This document shows positions 11,061 to 23,552 of a stretch of DNA of 64,000 bases, piece by piece. A program made the translations under genes and the position numbers. This DNA comes from Sporodiniella umbellata. Lineage: Eukaryota; Mucoromycota; Mucoromycetes; Mucorales; Rhizopodaceae. The stretch is from contig JAIXMR010000047.1 in assembly GCA_025677835.1 (NCBI GenBank), forward strand, positions 62,001 through 126,000, read 5' to 3'. Position 1 is the stretch's first letter, and the number at the start of each line of letters is the position of its first letter. A model generated the notes under the pieces. It did no database searches. It had not been told where the DNA came from and worked only from the letters and a program-made list of their open reading frames with translations.

Positions 11061-13418
11061 GAATATGCCCAGACTATTTTACCTTCAGCAGCTTACTTAG
11101 TCTATTGAATTTAGTAATTGAAAAAAAAAATGATGTTGAGCAGCAAAGTGGATTTAGAGTGGATGTTTACAACCAGGTAATCACTTAAAGTGTTTCTTTT
11201 AGTGTACCATATTCACCAGGAAAAAACAATAAAGAAACCGCTTTATCTAGACCTTAGGAACCTGCTTTTTTGTTGTCATTAGCCTTTCATCCGCCATGTT
11301 TTTTTTTACGAGTGCGCATAGCAGGCGCTACTTTAAAACCACCAAAAACACATTAGTGTTACACAAAAGGTTTTTCACCGTTGAGTAACGATGAGAACTT
11401 TACTCACTAAAAGACTATATTAGAAAAAGAATTAAGAGCAGATATGCCTACATATGCTTATATCAATAAAATATAAGAAATGTAGCTGATATTGTTATAA
11501 TACGCTTATTAACTTTCTTTCTAGTTTCAAAGTGTGGTGGTATATGAAATTTTTACACTTCAGTATTGTTAATCGTTTCTCATTGTTTGACCCGCCTTTG
11601 ACTATTGTAGCTATTGAACCTACCGATCTACTACCTAAACGTTTCTAATTAAGTCACAAAAAACATATGGATATCTGCAAGTTACTACAGACAGGTCTTA
11701 AATTAGTACAGTGGGGGTTTTCTTTGATTCTGTTTCCCAATGGTTTGCACTCTGAAAGCTCGAGTTTTATGTCTTCATTTTATTCTCGCTTTCTTGGACG
11801 TGTACAGAATTATTGGCGGTACTAGACTCACAATAAACACATACGGATTTTATGACTGTATGTTTGTTAGCAGATTACTCCAAGACTAGACGTTGAAGGC
11901 TCATAATTTAGATTGAGAGAAAAAAAGAGGTGAGAAAGAGGTTAGAAAGAAAGAGTTCAAAAACTTTTATACGACGCCAGTTTCCTATCGTTACAAAGCT
12001 CTCTAAAATTTCAATAAATTTGTATTTATGCGTGCTTCTTTCATCCCATCCAAAGTCAAAAGGTGTCTTTTTTCTCTAACATACTGATTTTCTTTTTGTT
12101 TATTGTTTTACAGAAAGGTGCAGCAAGAGAGTACACCTACCAATTTCGATCTTGTTTCGGATATGAACTATGCGCATTAATGACTCACTGCGCAATAATT
12201 AAAAACCAACCTACTTTATATCCCGTATTGCTTATCCTTAAGAGAGCCCTACGTCTTGATATAAAATGATGAAAGCCGGAATAAGCTCTAATATTAGTAT
12301 TTTTTGAAAGCCGTTGCATCAAAGCCAAGGTGTCTGTATTTGCTATGTGTAGACTGTAAAGTGTATCTGATAAGCTCAGCTTTACCCTGCCAAAACCAAA
12401 TGCCTGCTTTACATGATTTTTCATACAAACTAAAATAGGTGACAATGTTCTTTTCAATGCAGTTTTTTCTTCTTGGTTTGAATGATAGCCTATATAAAGT
12501 TAAAATTGAACAATTGCTCAATCAGCTTCTTAATTTATATCCAAATGTACCCTCTGAGTATCACTCAAGCTCTTTTAACAGCCAACATGTTCCCATACCT
12601 TTCTAATTATACTATTTCAGCTTGATGCTCCAAACAATATGTTCGAAGCATAGTTTTGAGGGTTTTTCGCCTTATTCATTAGAAGCTTCTCTTTCTTTTT
12701 TTTTTTTTTTTTTTTTGAAAGCACGGGAAATTCACACTGCCCGTAAAATCAGTAAGAAACAAAAACACATTTTTTTTCAAGCACAATATATATATAATGC
12801 ATTATTGTTGTGTTCATTTAAGATATTATAACAACCAAAATAAAATTTATGTGTGTGTATATGATTGTAATTGCAATTATTACTATCTATGCCTTTTTTT
12901 AGGTATTGTATTGACGTAAGTATGAAATAAATTGCATATATTTGGCAGTGATGTAAAAGAAAGGCCTGCACTTATTTTAAACTGGAAAGGGACTTTACAG
13001 CCATGAACAGTCAGCTTTCAAAAAATGCAGAAATAGAGTAGAAAAAAAGGGGAAGCAACTGAGGAATTGGGCAATGATTATGCCGATTGTAGGCGTTGAG
13101 GAAAACCATGTCACGCTTAATTAATTCACTGCAATACGATGCTGTTTCACAGTTGTTACTTTTTGGTCAAAAGCCTCTTCAAACTACCCACAACACAATT
13201 TATACAAAGCTCTATTTTATAGTGTTGCATACCAAAATAGTTTTTTATTGGCTGGTGTTTGAGTGCAGCTTCGATTTTAAACGCACATCTGTCATTGAGC
13301 ACGAGACAAAGGTAACTTTTGGTGGCTATTCGATCCCAGCTAGCCTATGAGGAATTAGACAACACCTCCTTTGCCTTTTTTTTCTTTTTCTTTTTTTTTT
13401 CTTCTCGACCACTTTGGA
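11061..13418. other. Long intergenic stretch
   Basis: About 2.3 kb with only short low-complexity ORFs, T/A homopolymers (for example T22 near 12696-12716) and ATATAT repeats near 12785. No coding exon, RNA gene or transposon terminus could be supported. Confidence 0.45.
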
Positions 13419-16160
13419 ATGACTTTATTCTCTAAATTCACCAAAAGCAGCAGTAGCGAAAAAGCAATATACCCTTGGTCACAAAAAAAACTGAATGGCA
13501 ATCACGGTGCTCTGCCAAGATCTGGACATGTAGCCACTGCGATTGATAGTCAACACTTTTTTATATTTGGCGGTGTCCACAAAGGCAGCACAAAAAAAAA
13601 CTCATTCATGATAGATACCAGTAAACAATTTCAAAGTCATTGAAACAGTTGCCCTGAAAACTTTTATTGCATAGACACAATGTCCGCCAGCTCGATCTAT
13701 GTTACAGGCGATATTCCTTCCCCAAGAAACTATGCAGCCGTTACCTCCATTGATGAAAACGTAATATGTAATTAAACAATGCTTAGCGAGAAAATAGCAA
13801 ATCCTAAAGCAGCCGGCGTGTCATGTTTATTAATATGCTCGAATAGTGTTTGGAGGAGAACCCATTGTATCTGGCGAGACTTGGGATTCACAGCTATACA
13901 TTTTAAATACAGGTAGCATTCTATTTGGATACATTGGGTTTTTTCTAAAAAGCATCTTGTTTTAGCTTCCAATCAATGGTCAAAAATCAAAGCTAACGGT
14001 AATTTGCCTCGTGCTAGATCAGGACACACAATATCAGCTCATAATGGCAGTATTTACATCTGGGGAGGTCAGAGTCAAGGACATTATTTGAACGATCTTT
14101 ATGAGTTTCGTTTAAGAGAATGTAAGCAAACAATAAAAAAAAAAAAAAGCAGCAAGTTTGAAACAAAACAATAACAGGAGGAAATAGACCCAACAAAAAC
14201 AAATTGGGTGCCCATCTTGTATACCAATCAATCTCCGTCACCAAGAACAGGGCATATGTCAGTTGTATATAATAACAGATTGTACATGTAATACGAACAT
14301 CAACACTGTGCAACACCAGAGCTACGATAACTCATCTTAAATTTCTAAAATAGATTTGGTGGCGTTGACGCTAACCGTTTATATAACGACGTTTGGTATT
14401 TTGACCTCACATCACAAGTCTGGAACCAGGTGAAAGCTGTTGGCTATATACCCCCACCAAGAGAAAGTTGTGCCGCCGCTTTAGTCAATGATACTATATA
14501 TATATTTGGCGGAAGAGGTCCCAATGGTGTTATACTAGGCGACCTGTATGCGTTCCGTCTTAAAAGTAACCGAGTAGGTGCTGCAGTCAAATAATAATAA
14601 CCTTGATTTATTGTTTAGATCAAAGGTGGTATACTTTTCAAAATATGGGGACCCCACCCTCTGCGAGATACGGTACATCACTCACGCTTTGTCAAAAAAA
14701 GCTCTATGTTTTTGGTGGCGAATCTGTCAACGGAAAAACAGAAGATGGGTCTCATATACATATACTAGACTGTTGTAAGTTTTTTTTTAAAAAAAAAAAA
14801 AAAAGAGAGAAAAAAAAAACATGCCTATTCATATTTCTGTAGCCAAAATAAAATACCCACCAGAGACACCGGAAAACGAATTCGACAAATCACCTTTCAA
14901 CGATACCCTCACACAAGAGACAGTAAGAAGATCGAGCATTGCAACCCCTTCAAAGCCACCGGTATGTCAAAATCAAACGAAAAACTAATTTAAATCGAAT
15001 TGTTATAGAGTACAAGGCTTCCAGACCCACCTATCCAAGATCATCCTGGTGCAGTAGAATCGCCAGCCAGCAGACGTCAATCCAACCACAATAGAGAATC
15101 GGCTACCAAATCACCGATTGCTCGACCTCCGAGAGAGGGAAGCTCTATTGGCTCTTTGAAACGGATTTCTAGTCCTAGATCAGAAGAAAAAAGCAAGCTG
15201 CTCCGCGAGATATTGGTTCGGGACACAATAATTTCAGAAATGAAAAAAAAAGAGCATTGGTGGCGTACAGAGGTTTCAATCGTTCGACATGCTTATTCTG
15301 AAAAGGCCTCTTTAAAAGAAGATAGACACTCGATGCTTTTTGATTTCAAAAACGAAGGGGATGATAAAAACCGACTGTTGTTAGAGCAGCTTGTCAAAGC
15401 AAAAACAGAAATTCGAAAAATGAAGAACGGTTTGATCAAACAAGCAGACACCATGGCACAGAATATATCGAGACCTGAGGGCGTAAGGGCAGCGGCACTG
15501 GAAGAAGCCTCTTACTACAAGTCAAAGTACGTGGCGTTGAAATCGAGAGACATTGTATCATTAAATAAAGTTGAAGACGAGCGAATTGAATACTTGGAAA
15601 AGAGGTTAAGAGAAGCCCATGCACAAAAAGAAGACGTCAACGCCTTATTGCTGGACGCTCAAAGGTATTCGCAAGAAAATCAGACAGGAAGACTTCTTGC
15701 TGAAGAACGCGCATCGATTGCCCAAAGACAGGCAGAGGTAGCTCAAGAAGCCCACCAAGCAGCTTTGGAGAAAATATCTAAACTCTATGGAAACATTTTA
15801 AAAACCGAGACGAAATGTAGAGAAGATACTATAAAAATTGCGAACCTTTCCAACAGCTTGGTGCATCAGCTTTCGTTAAAAGAAAACCATGTTGATCTAT
15901 CCGAAGTACATATAAAAATGGTACGCTTAGAGGCAATGAACATCAAGTACAGAAACGAAATGGCAGTACTGTTAAAAGAACTAGAAGAGGCTCAAGACAG
16001 ACAAGAAGCGTTCGAAGCTATGCTTACCGAGAAGGAACAAGAATATACTGATTCCTTGATTGAACTTGAAAGAATCCACATTGAGCTGGACTTGGTGAAA
16101 AAAAACACAGCCTACAAACAGAACAATAACCACAAAGAGGTTGCGACAGAACTGGGGTAG
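13419..16160 (+). CDS. Kelch-repeat / coiled-coil polarity protein, Tea1/Kel1-like
   Basis: Likely a cell-end marker of the Tea1/Kel1 type linking microtubules or formins to polarised growth. Model: join(13419..13620, 13675..13767, 13847..13912, 13966..14121, 14188..14287, 14354..14577, 14619..14774, 14843..14961, 15009..16160), nine exons, 755 aa. Residues ~20-390 hold six kelch blades, seen as repeated 'R.GH....' / 'IYIFGG' / 'YVFGGE' / 'W....' signatures (FFIFGGVHKG, VILFGGEPI, IYIWGGQSQG, YIFGGVDANR, IYIFGGRGPNG, LYVFGGESVNG). A Pro/Ser-rich linker follows to about residue 470. From there to the C-terminus is a long coiled coil (Glu/Lys/Gln heptads). At one intron (14122-14187) the nearer AG at 14176 would break the frame, and the next AG at 14187 restores it. 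Intron 7 contains a T/A dyad. It is shorter than S. pombe Tea1 (1147 aa) but has the same architecture. Confidence 0.85.
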
Positions 16161-16166
16161 CAGAAC

Positions 16167-16197
<31 letters not shown>

Positions 16198-16415
16198 TTA
16201 TAGAAAGAAATAAAATGTACATTCTTTACAAAGCTTAACCAAATACATACCGTTTCTTACTTTAGTTTTTCATAGAGTAAAAGAAAAAACAACAGCTACA
16301 AAACCAAATATATATTATCAAATACTAATGTTTATTTTTATCGCGTGTATACAGAGCAGAAATGGAAAGACAATCATCGGCTATTAATTACATCTTGTTT
16401 CTGTTTCATCTTTTC
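16161..16415. other. Convergent 3' region with long A run
   Basis: The space between the kelch gene stop and the ERV14 stop. It holds a ~27-nt A run at 16169-16195 directly after the kelch gene, probably a homopolymer in the 3' UTR region and not a retroposed poly(A). Confidence 0.5.
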
Positions 16416-17081
16416 TTATGAGTCGGAGGCAATCAAGGCACAAATCATTCGGTACAAAAAGTAGAAAAAGCACTGCAATAAAAACCGTTAGTTTTGTTTT
16501 GCTCGTATCTCTTAGTTTGTTCCTTGTCAAACTTACAATCAAGTAGAATCCCACTTTAATAAAGCTCTCTTTTTTGTGTTGAGGAAGCGTTCGAAAAATT
16601 TCTGTTGCATCGTACATATGACGTCCATTTGTTACTCTATTATGGTTGTTAAAATCCTTTCAGTCTATCAAAAAAAAAAAAAAGGGGGTTGCTTACTTTC
16701 TAACATTGTATGCAAACAAAGGCAAGTTCAAAAGTGCTGCCCACCAACTTCCGCTGACCAAGAACATGACAAATAAGAAGGCGTGTGCTCCCATTTCAGG
16801 CAAAACAAACTTTTTTTTATTTTGGTTTGTTTGTAAAACGTTAGCTTTTTAGTATATACAAAGCAGCAACTTTACCTGGTTCAATTTATTACAAAGGTCG
16901 ATGGGGTTGATGTAATCACATTCTAAATCCGAAAACATAATGACCTAAGGTAACTTTGTAATGAATCGAAGGTGTTTTTTTCGGGGCTCTACTAAAATAA
17001 ACTTACAAAAAACACCATAGTAAACAGCAGCAAGGCTGCCATAATCACTGCAAATAAAAAGAGCATAGATTCACCTGTCAT
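16416..17081 (-). CDS. ERV14: ER export cargo receptor Erv14/cornichon
   Basis: Transmembrane adaptor that loads membrane cargo into COPII vesicles. Model: complement(join(16416..16472, 16537..16636, 16697..16809, 16876..16944, 17007..17081)), five exons, 137 aa (yeast Erv14 138). The N-terminus MTGESMLFLFAVI is the first membrane segment. 'VIMFSDLECDYINPIDLCNKLN' is the signature cornichon loop. 'SWWAALLNLPLFAYNV' lies in the second segment, 'MYDATEIFRTL.QHKKESF' is the conserved cytosolic motif that contains the COPII-binding region, and 'FYFLYRMI.ALI' is the last segment. All residues of the family core are present and all splices are in phase. Divergent from GRX3. Confidence 0.95.
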
Positions 17082-18080
17082 GATTGCCCTTGAAGATTTT
17101 TTTTATTATTATTAAAAACGACAAGAAAAAGAAGAAAAAACGAAGCGGAAATTGACCCTTTTGTTCCACTCAGAGCTCCGCATATTCATTCGCTGTGGAT
17201 GCTTTTTTTTTTTTAAAAAAAAAAAAAACAGATCTTGGGCCTTTCACATCAATCTATAAAAGTGGGCCTTCGATCAACATTAAATATCCTTAGACCCTTG
17301 TTTTTATATGTTTTTGTTCCTGGGTTCTGAAAATATAGCAGCTACCAAAGCAAGGTATTGCTGATAACAGTATGGATGCGCTTTGCTACAACCGTGTTTT
17401 TATGGCATGATGGTATCGAAAAGGGTTTACTACAGCCGAAAATAACACCCGAAAAGATAGGCCACTCTACTAAGTAAATGGGTTGCATGCGTAATTGTTT
17501 TTCGAAAGAGAAAACAAGTCAGCGACCTGAGCACTCTGCTCTAAGGTATACCAAAAATATACAGGCAGTGATAAGATGTAATATAGCTATAGCCTTTATG
17601 GAGTATTATGTCCGGTGTTCTTTGTAACAGAGCCCTGCATCTAAAGCAGATTTGGATCGAACGGTTCAAAGTTGCGACAAAAGAATAGCAAATAAAAAAA
17701 AATATATAACAGCTATCATAAACCCTTGAGCCAAAGTTCTCTTTTAAATTGCTCTTCAAGATGATTGGGCTGTCTATGTGTACCTTTTTTCTGACGCTTT
17801 TATGATGAATGCTAGCTATTAAGGAGTCGTTTTTAATAGCTGCAGTCGAAATAAATATGGCTTTTGATGTTTTGTTTTTGTTTTTGTATATACGTTGATT
17901 GAAACATTCGTTGTGTCTATGGCTGCATAGGTTAAAATCACACCAGCAGATACGCCATAGTGATCATTCATCACGTGATTTTACGCGATTGAGAGAGAAA
18001 TCTCCGACGCCTTTATCTCTATCAGTCCTCGAAAAAAAACAAAAGCAAAAAGAAAAACTTTTTTTTTTTTCTCGTCAATC
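17082..18080. other. Divergent intergenic region ERV14/GRX3
   Basis: About 1 kb. It contains a T12A14 dyad at about 17203-17228. A CACGTG-like E-box occurs in 'tcatCACGTGatttt' near 17970-17980. It should contain both promoters. No ORF is supportable. Confidence 0.5.
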
Positions 18081-19427
18081 ATGTCTAGTGTTATTGAAAT
18101 CCAATCAGACGCACAATTCAACGAGCTCGTACAAAAAAAAGACTTTGTTTTTGTTCTTAATTTTTGGGCTTCGTGGGCAGATCCATGTCAACAAATGAAT
18201 GAGGTGTTTGCCGAACTTTCTAGCAAATTCCCTGCTCTCCAGTTTTTAAAGGTAATTGTCTATAGAAACCATATACTCTAGAGATGCGCAATATATACTG
18301 AACTATAATGATACAAAGATTGAAGCAGAAGAGTATCCGGATATCTCTGAAAGCTTTGAAATTTCGGCCGTACCCACTTTTATAGTTATCAAGGTAAAAA
18401 AAAAAAAAAAAAAAAAAAAATAGATGTATTATGCTCAGGAGCTTAGAGGACTGTTTAGGGTGGCAAAATAGCTGAACAAATTGAAGGAGCCAAAGCAGCC
18501 GAACTAAGTAACGCTGTAGCTAAGCATGCTAAAGGTGTTTTGAACAAATTCGCAACCACCACCTCTGTTTCTTCAGAAGCTAAGCCTGTTAAAGATCTTA
18601 ACTCTCGATTAAAAGCGCTCGTTAACAGTGCACCTGTAATGATTTTCATCAAGGGTACTCCTCAACAGGTAAGATTCGTCTGAAAATGTATTGAGCCTCA
18701 ACTTCCTCTCTCCTTTCTATATATACGCCTTTTACGCATATAGCCTCGCTGTGGATTTTCTCGTCAACTTGTGGACATACTAGCCGAACAAAAAGCGAAA
18801 TACAGCTCCTTCAACATTCTTGCTGACGAGGATGTTCGTCAAGGTACTTTTTTTTTTTTTTTGCGGAAGGACAAGCCGTCCTAAGGGAAACACTTGTAAT
18901 AACGCGTATAGTATAGGGTTAAAGGCCTATTCGGACTGGCCAACTTATCCTCAAGTATATGTTGGTGGAGAATTGATAGGTGGATTGGATATTGTGAAAG
19001 AGATGATCAGCTCCGGGGAATTTCAGGATATGCTTCCCAAAGAAAAAGATTTGAACACTCAGCTTCAAGAGTTAATAGATAAACAACCTGTCATGGTCTT
19101 TATCAAAGGCACGCCTGAAGAACCTCGCTGTGGATTTTCTAGACAAATGGTAGCATTGCTAAATGATAGGCACGTCAAATACGGCCACTTTGATATTCTG
19201 TCAGACGACGAAGTCAGACAGGGATTAAAAACCTATGTTGATTGGCCAACATTCCCTATGCTTTTTTATAAAGGAGAGTTGTTAGGTGGATTGGATATTA
19301 TTAAAGAAATGGTACAAAACCCAGAAAAAAAACAAAAAAAAAAAAAAACAAATATGGACTTTTGCAAACTGACTCGTATTTGAAATAGATAGAAAGCGGT
19401 GAGTTTGATCAAGTCATTACAGCTTAA
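18081..19427 (+). CDS. GRX3: Monothiol glutaredoxin Grx3/4 (PICOT type, Trx-Grx-Grx)
   Basis: Cytosolic/nuclear [2Fe-2S] chaperone that signals iron status and delivers Fe-S clusters. Model: join(18081..18251, 18319..18393, 18459..18668, 18744..18843, 18917..19311, 19389..19427), 329 aa (human GLRX3 335). Domain 1 is thioredoxin-like with a degenerate active site WADPC at 32-36, one Cys only. Domain 2 is a glutaredoxin with CGFS at ~155-158. Domain 3 is a second glutaredoxin with CGFS at ~257-260. Each Grx domain also has 'W(P)T(Y/F)P' and 'GG(E)L(I/L)GGLDI' GSH-binding motifs. The final exon ([12 protein letters not shown]) replaces a read-through ending and fits the family C-terminus. Yeast Grx3/Grx4 have only one Grx domain, so the three-domain form is notable. 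Confidence 0.93.
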
Positions 19428-19733
19428 GAAAACATAGTCTCGAAAATTCAACCAAATAAACATACCATATAAACGGCCGACTTTACAAGCAAAAAGTATG
19501 CTGCTTGCTTCTCAATAAAGTGTTTTTTAGTCGCTTGTGCTTTTGCTCTGGAAGCATTGTTATGTTCTGATACACTTTTGAATCCTAATACATCTCTCAC
19601 ACAGCCTTTCTATTTTCCAAGTCATACACTTTGATTATTAATCTATTGTTTTAAAGTAGTCACGTGAACATGGCACTGTACAAAATGAATGGGGCATCGG
19701 AAACCATTTATCCGTAGCGAGTAAATTGACGAG

Positions 19734-19740
19734 TATAAAA
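19734..19740 (+). promoter_or_regulatory. TATA-box candidate of the GST gene
   Basis: TATAAAA 39 nt before the GST start codon, in an AT-rich but otherwise non-repetitive promoter of ~350 bp. The spacing allows a very short 5' UTR. A CACGTGA-like motif lies upstream near 19661-19667. This is motif evidence only. Confidence 0.4.
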
Positions 19741-19778
19741 CAAGTCTTTCTTTACTTCAAAAATCTGTACATATTAAA

Positions 19779-20435
19779 ATGGAAAAAATAACCCTTTACT
19801 ACTTCCTTATTGGTGGCAAAGTGACTCTTGCTCGAGGAGAAAATGTCAAACTGTTTCTGGTAGACGCTGGCTTAGATCACGAATATGTTCGTGTAGAAAG
19901 AGAGGACTGGCCCGCTATGAAGGAGCAACTGTCAAAAGAGGGCTACTACGCTGGAAGCATGCCCTACATAAGAATGGGTAACCAGATTTTTGGTAGATCA
20001 GTTTCTATCATGCGTTACCTTTCTGTCAAAATGGGCCATAAATACCATGGATCAACAGAAGAAGAAAACTACCTCTTGGATGTGATTGCTGATATGACTG
20101 ACGACTGGTTTGAGTGTATGAAGGCTGCCTTTTTCGGTGGTGACGAAAAGAGAAAACAACACGAAGAGTCTGTGAGGCCCGCCTGGTTAAATAAGTTTGA
20201 AAAGTATTATTCAGACAATACACAGGGACCCTATATCCTTGGGGAAAAGGTAACAATCTTCTGATACATCTTTGAAATTAACCATCATTAGATTACATAC
20301 CCCGACTTTTTGGTCTACCACCTTATTGATGACGACAGCGCTCGCAATATGTTGGGAAATTATCCAAACCTTAAGCGACTTGTAAATGAGTTTGAGGCCC
20401 GCCCCAATATTAAACAATATCTGGAAACACTTTAA
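19779..20435 (+). CDS. Glutathione S-transferase (sigma-like)
   Basis: Conjugates glutathione to electrophiles, or isomerises substrates, in the cytosol. Model: join(19779..20249, 20292..20435), 204 aa, the usual GST length. The N-terminal thioredoxin fold has 'ITLYYF' with the candidate catalytic Tyr. 'SMPYIRMGNQIFGRSVSIMRYL' is the G-site with a cis-Pro and the Ser that binds the gamma-Glu of GSH. The all-helical C-domain includes 'YPDFLVYHLIDD' and ends with 'LKRLVNEFEARPNIKQYL', typical of sigma/prostaglandin-synthase-like GSTs. The single 42-nt intron is in phase 0. Substrate cannot be told. Confidence 0.9.
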
Positions 20436-20811
20436 AGAGCTGCTTTAAAATAATAAAAAAATCAATACTTTAAATACCATAATCTATTACCCTCCTATTA
20501 CAATTGAACAGTGGAATAAACAAGTCTTATATTAAGACCCCGCTGTCAGTGGCCTTCCTTGATCAGTCGCTCTAACTTTATAACAGACTGACTCTGACAG
20601 GTTACAGAGGCATACAGAATCTGGGGCTTGGTCTTTTTTTTTTTTTTTTGGTTTTGTTTTTTAGAGCTGGGAAGGATTTTATAAAATGTGATAATGAAGG
20701 GAAAAAAAATAAAAGCGGCAAGAAAGCTACAGATGTATATTGAGGTATGATGGTTTATTAGGTCTTTAAAAAGTTTTTTTTTTTTTTTTTTGTATTGAAT
20801 ATCGATGTCTA
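20436..20811. other. Convergent 3' region GST/FKBP
   Basis: Spacer between two convergent stops, with two long T runs (near 20635-20650 and 20776-20791). No ORF is supported: the minus-strand open stretch here is a shadow plus homopolymer. Confidence 0.5.
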
Positions 20812-21613
20812 TTACTGATCTTTTTTCTCTGATTGCTTCTGTTGAGCAGCCAAGAAAGCGCCCGGACTGCTGCGAGCATCCATATTCTGCTGTTGAGTAT
20901 ACAAATAAAAAACAAAGCAAAGAGCAATGCCACTCAGCCAAAACCAGGGATTACTGTGAAAACGTTATATAAGCAGCCACAGAGAAAAAATCACTTTTTT
21001 TTTTTTTTTTTGTAAAGAATACTTACGAAAACTGCGATATCACTTCTACAACCTCGACCTCCACAACCACAGCTGTATTGGCTATGTACAAAGTGAGAAA
21101 GAGGATAACAAAAAAAAAAAAAAGCAACTTACGTGGTACAAAATTAGGAATTCCTAAATCACCATAAGCTAAAAAAAAAAAAAAAAATTATTAAACAATG
21201 GCCCTATACTCATATTTTATTATTACCTTTATAAGATGGAATCAAGAGTCTACGAACTTCGCCAGTACACATTCCGTCTATTCCCTCTTCGATGCCTTTT
21301 ATAAGCTTTCCTTTTCCAAGTGTCACCTCCAAGGGCTTTTCTCTAAGATATGTATTTTCATAAAACTCTTCTTGTCCCCAAGCGCGAGCTCGATAGTGGA
21401 CCTTAATATCTGACGATGCTGAAGCTTTAAAACCACACTTTTCTGGTTTTTTTAATACACCTGATATACAAAAGTTTAGTTTTCCGTATGTCTCTTGTAA
21501 TATCTACCTCCAAGCAGGGTCTGTGGCTGTTCTAATTCAGATTCTTTGTTAGCAAGAACAGCTGCATATAAAGTTAAGAAAATAGCAGCTTTTTGAATGA
21601 AACAAGAAACCAT
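20812..21613 (-). CDS. FKBP-type peptidyl-prolyl isomerase, secretory pathway, membrane-anchored
   Basis: Catalyses cis-trans isomerisation of Xaa-Pro bonds, probably in the ER lumen. Model: complement(join(20812..20953, 21027..21081, 21133..21168, 21227..21460, 21508..21613)), five exons, 190 aa. Residues 1-21 form a signal peptide (hydrophobic AIFLTLYAAVLA, then NKESE). The FKBP domain spans ~45-145, with 'VHYRARAWGQEEFYENTY', 'LGKGKLIKGIEEGIDGMCTGEVRRLLIPSYKAYGDLG' and the C-terminal strand 'AVVVEVEVVEVI'. A single membrane helix follows ('NPWFWLSGIALCFVFYLY'). The short tail has no HDEL. The tail anchor sets it apart from soluble FKBP2 and resembles fungal FKBP2-like proteins with a TM. 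Several hydrophobic-pocket residues are substituted ('FYENTY' for the usual 'FDSS'), so FK506 binding is uncertain. Confidence 0.88.
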
Positions 21614-23140
21614 TTTTTTCAAAGTGAAAAAGAAAAAAAAATAAGCTTTGAGTGTTTAGAGAAGACTTTTACCAAAGTTCTCAGATCATGTTTAGCAATT
21701 TTATCCATTTTAGGTAATTATCAGCACTCTTTCTTTACCTATTAAAGCTCGGAGCGGCTAATCAAACACAATATTAGATTAGATGGCTCTAGTTGATGTA
21801 AGTCTACAAGACAAAAAAAAAAGCCTTATATACAAGACAGAAGCAATTGTTGTTTTCTAATAAAGAAAATTCAGTATATGATTGGACAAAACTAGTAAGA
21901 AAATACATCTGTAAGCATATCTGCTTTCTGCAAAGCAATGTCAAAATATGATATCTGTATTTCGTTTTCGAATGTAAAAGTAAAGCTTTTTAAATAACTG
22001 TGTTGTTCTTAACTACATTAATATATATACGGATGAGTGTTTTGAATATAATTAATTCACAAGCATTAAAAAAGATACGTGAATAATCTAAGAGAACCTT
22101 GTTTCTTTATAGTTTATTTAAAAGTGTAAAATAGCCATATCGTATAGTTCAAACATACTGAGAAAAGAAAAGAATTGAGAGATAACTCAAAAGGGTCACT
22201 TCTCATGTCGTGAATAAACATAGGCATTAACGTCAGTCTTCATATTATTTTACAATAACATACCTCGCCTTTTTTTTTTTTTTTAAAGAAACGTATATTC
22301 TTCAATTTGGTTTATTTAGATTTAGATGATCGACCCGACATAAATGCTTTTGAAAGCTTTTGGCAAAAAGAGCAAAATACGATTTCAGGATACATTTTGT
22401 TCTATAAATCTCAAGTAATTGAAACCTCTGTGAAGAGGTGTATACATAAAAAGCCAGAAAAAACCCTTTCAGCAGGCCAGAATCACGAAAAGAACAATAA
22501 CATTAGCAGTTATTCAATAGATTACAAAAGCTAAGCTAAAGTTTTTACAAAAACATAGAGCAAAATGGCTGTTTTATAAACCAACAAGTGTTTTTATGTT
22601 GAATACTTTTGTAAAAATACAGATCAAAAGGTATCAGTCTCAAGGTACAAATATAAATCACCCAAAAGAGGCTGGTTTTGATACTAAAATGTGATTTATA
22701 GTAACTAAACGCGAAAACTCTATAATTAGCTTAATACAGGGAACGAAGCACGATGGTCGTATATGTATCGAGACAAACACTACATCCTCTTTCGAGTCAA
22801 TGTTTCTATATTCGATTTACAGTTTTTGTAATTGAATTTTGCTGTCTTCCATAGGCAAGAAAAATAAAAACTCTCAAAGTCTGGCATTCAGCTTCTTGCA
22901 TTTGATCACCCTGTTTTGTACATAAAAGAAGGCGCTATTTATTTGAAAATACAGAGACGAACTTTAGACTGAGACTAAAGCAAGTTTGGTAAACGCTGAA
23001 AATGAACTTTGTGCCAGAATCGCTAAACAGAAAAGCAGTTACACTATACATGGGACTGAGAAGCTTTTTTTTTTTGATGTCAGTTTGTTTATAAAAAGGT
23101 CTGCTCAGAAACGTAAGAAAGGTAAAGAGGACAAAAGAGA
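21614..23140. other. Intergenic, left flank of the transposon
   Basis: About 1.5 kb of AT-rich sequence. An open frame at 22307-22534 begins downstream of a T/A homopolymer and lacks homology features. I see no gene here. Confidence 0.45.
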
Positions 23141-23142
23141 TA

Positions 23143-23552
23143 CAGTGGAACGATAAATTTTGTCACTTTGAAAAAATTAAATGTCCGTAACAAAAAAATA
23201 AATGGCATTGAGCCGAAAATGATTGTCCCTTGTCCTTTTGAAAAAAAAAAAAAAAAAAAAAGTAATAATAAGTTAAATCAAATTGACCTAAAAATGACAT
23301 ATACTTTCTGACTTTGTGATGATAAAGATTGAGTTTTGTTATAACATTGAATGGCGTATCGTTTAGAAAGATAGGTAAAGCTGTAAAGAACTTCAGCAGG
23401 CATGGCTTTACATGCTTCAGTAATACTATCAGACAATTTTTCTTCAGTCAATTGAGTTTAATTCAGGCAAATATGCAGGCAGACACATCAGTTTGTAGCC
23501 ACCACATTAGATTTTCCTACTCATCTGTTCATTTTACTGCTTGGAAAAAAAA
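23143..23552 (+). repeat. Left terminal inverted repeat
   Basis: 410 bp. Pairs with 23949-24360. A frame beginning MSFVITLNGV reads inward from it, and the mirror-image frame exists in the right arm, so this 'ORF' is partly a property of the repeat. Confidence 0.9.

Noticed and set aside
13768..13972. Minus-strand ORF opposite the kelch gene
   Set aside because: Overlaps well-phased kelch exons; shadow frame.
16169..16195. Long A run after the kelch gene as a retroposon poly(A) tail
   Set aside because: No target-site duplication or reverse-transcribed body; similar A/T runs occur throughout the window.
22307..22534. 75-codon frame left of the transposon
   Set aside because: Low complexity, starts on a T/A run, no similarity or splice context.
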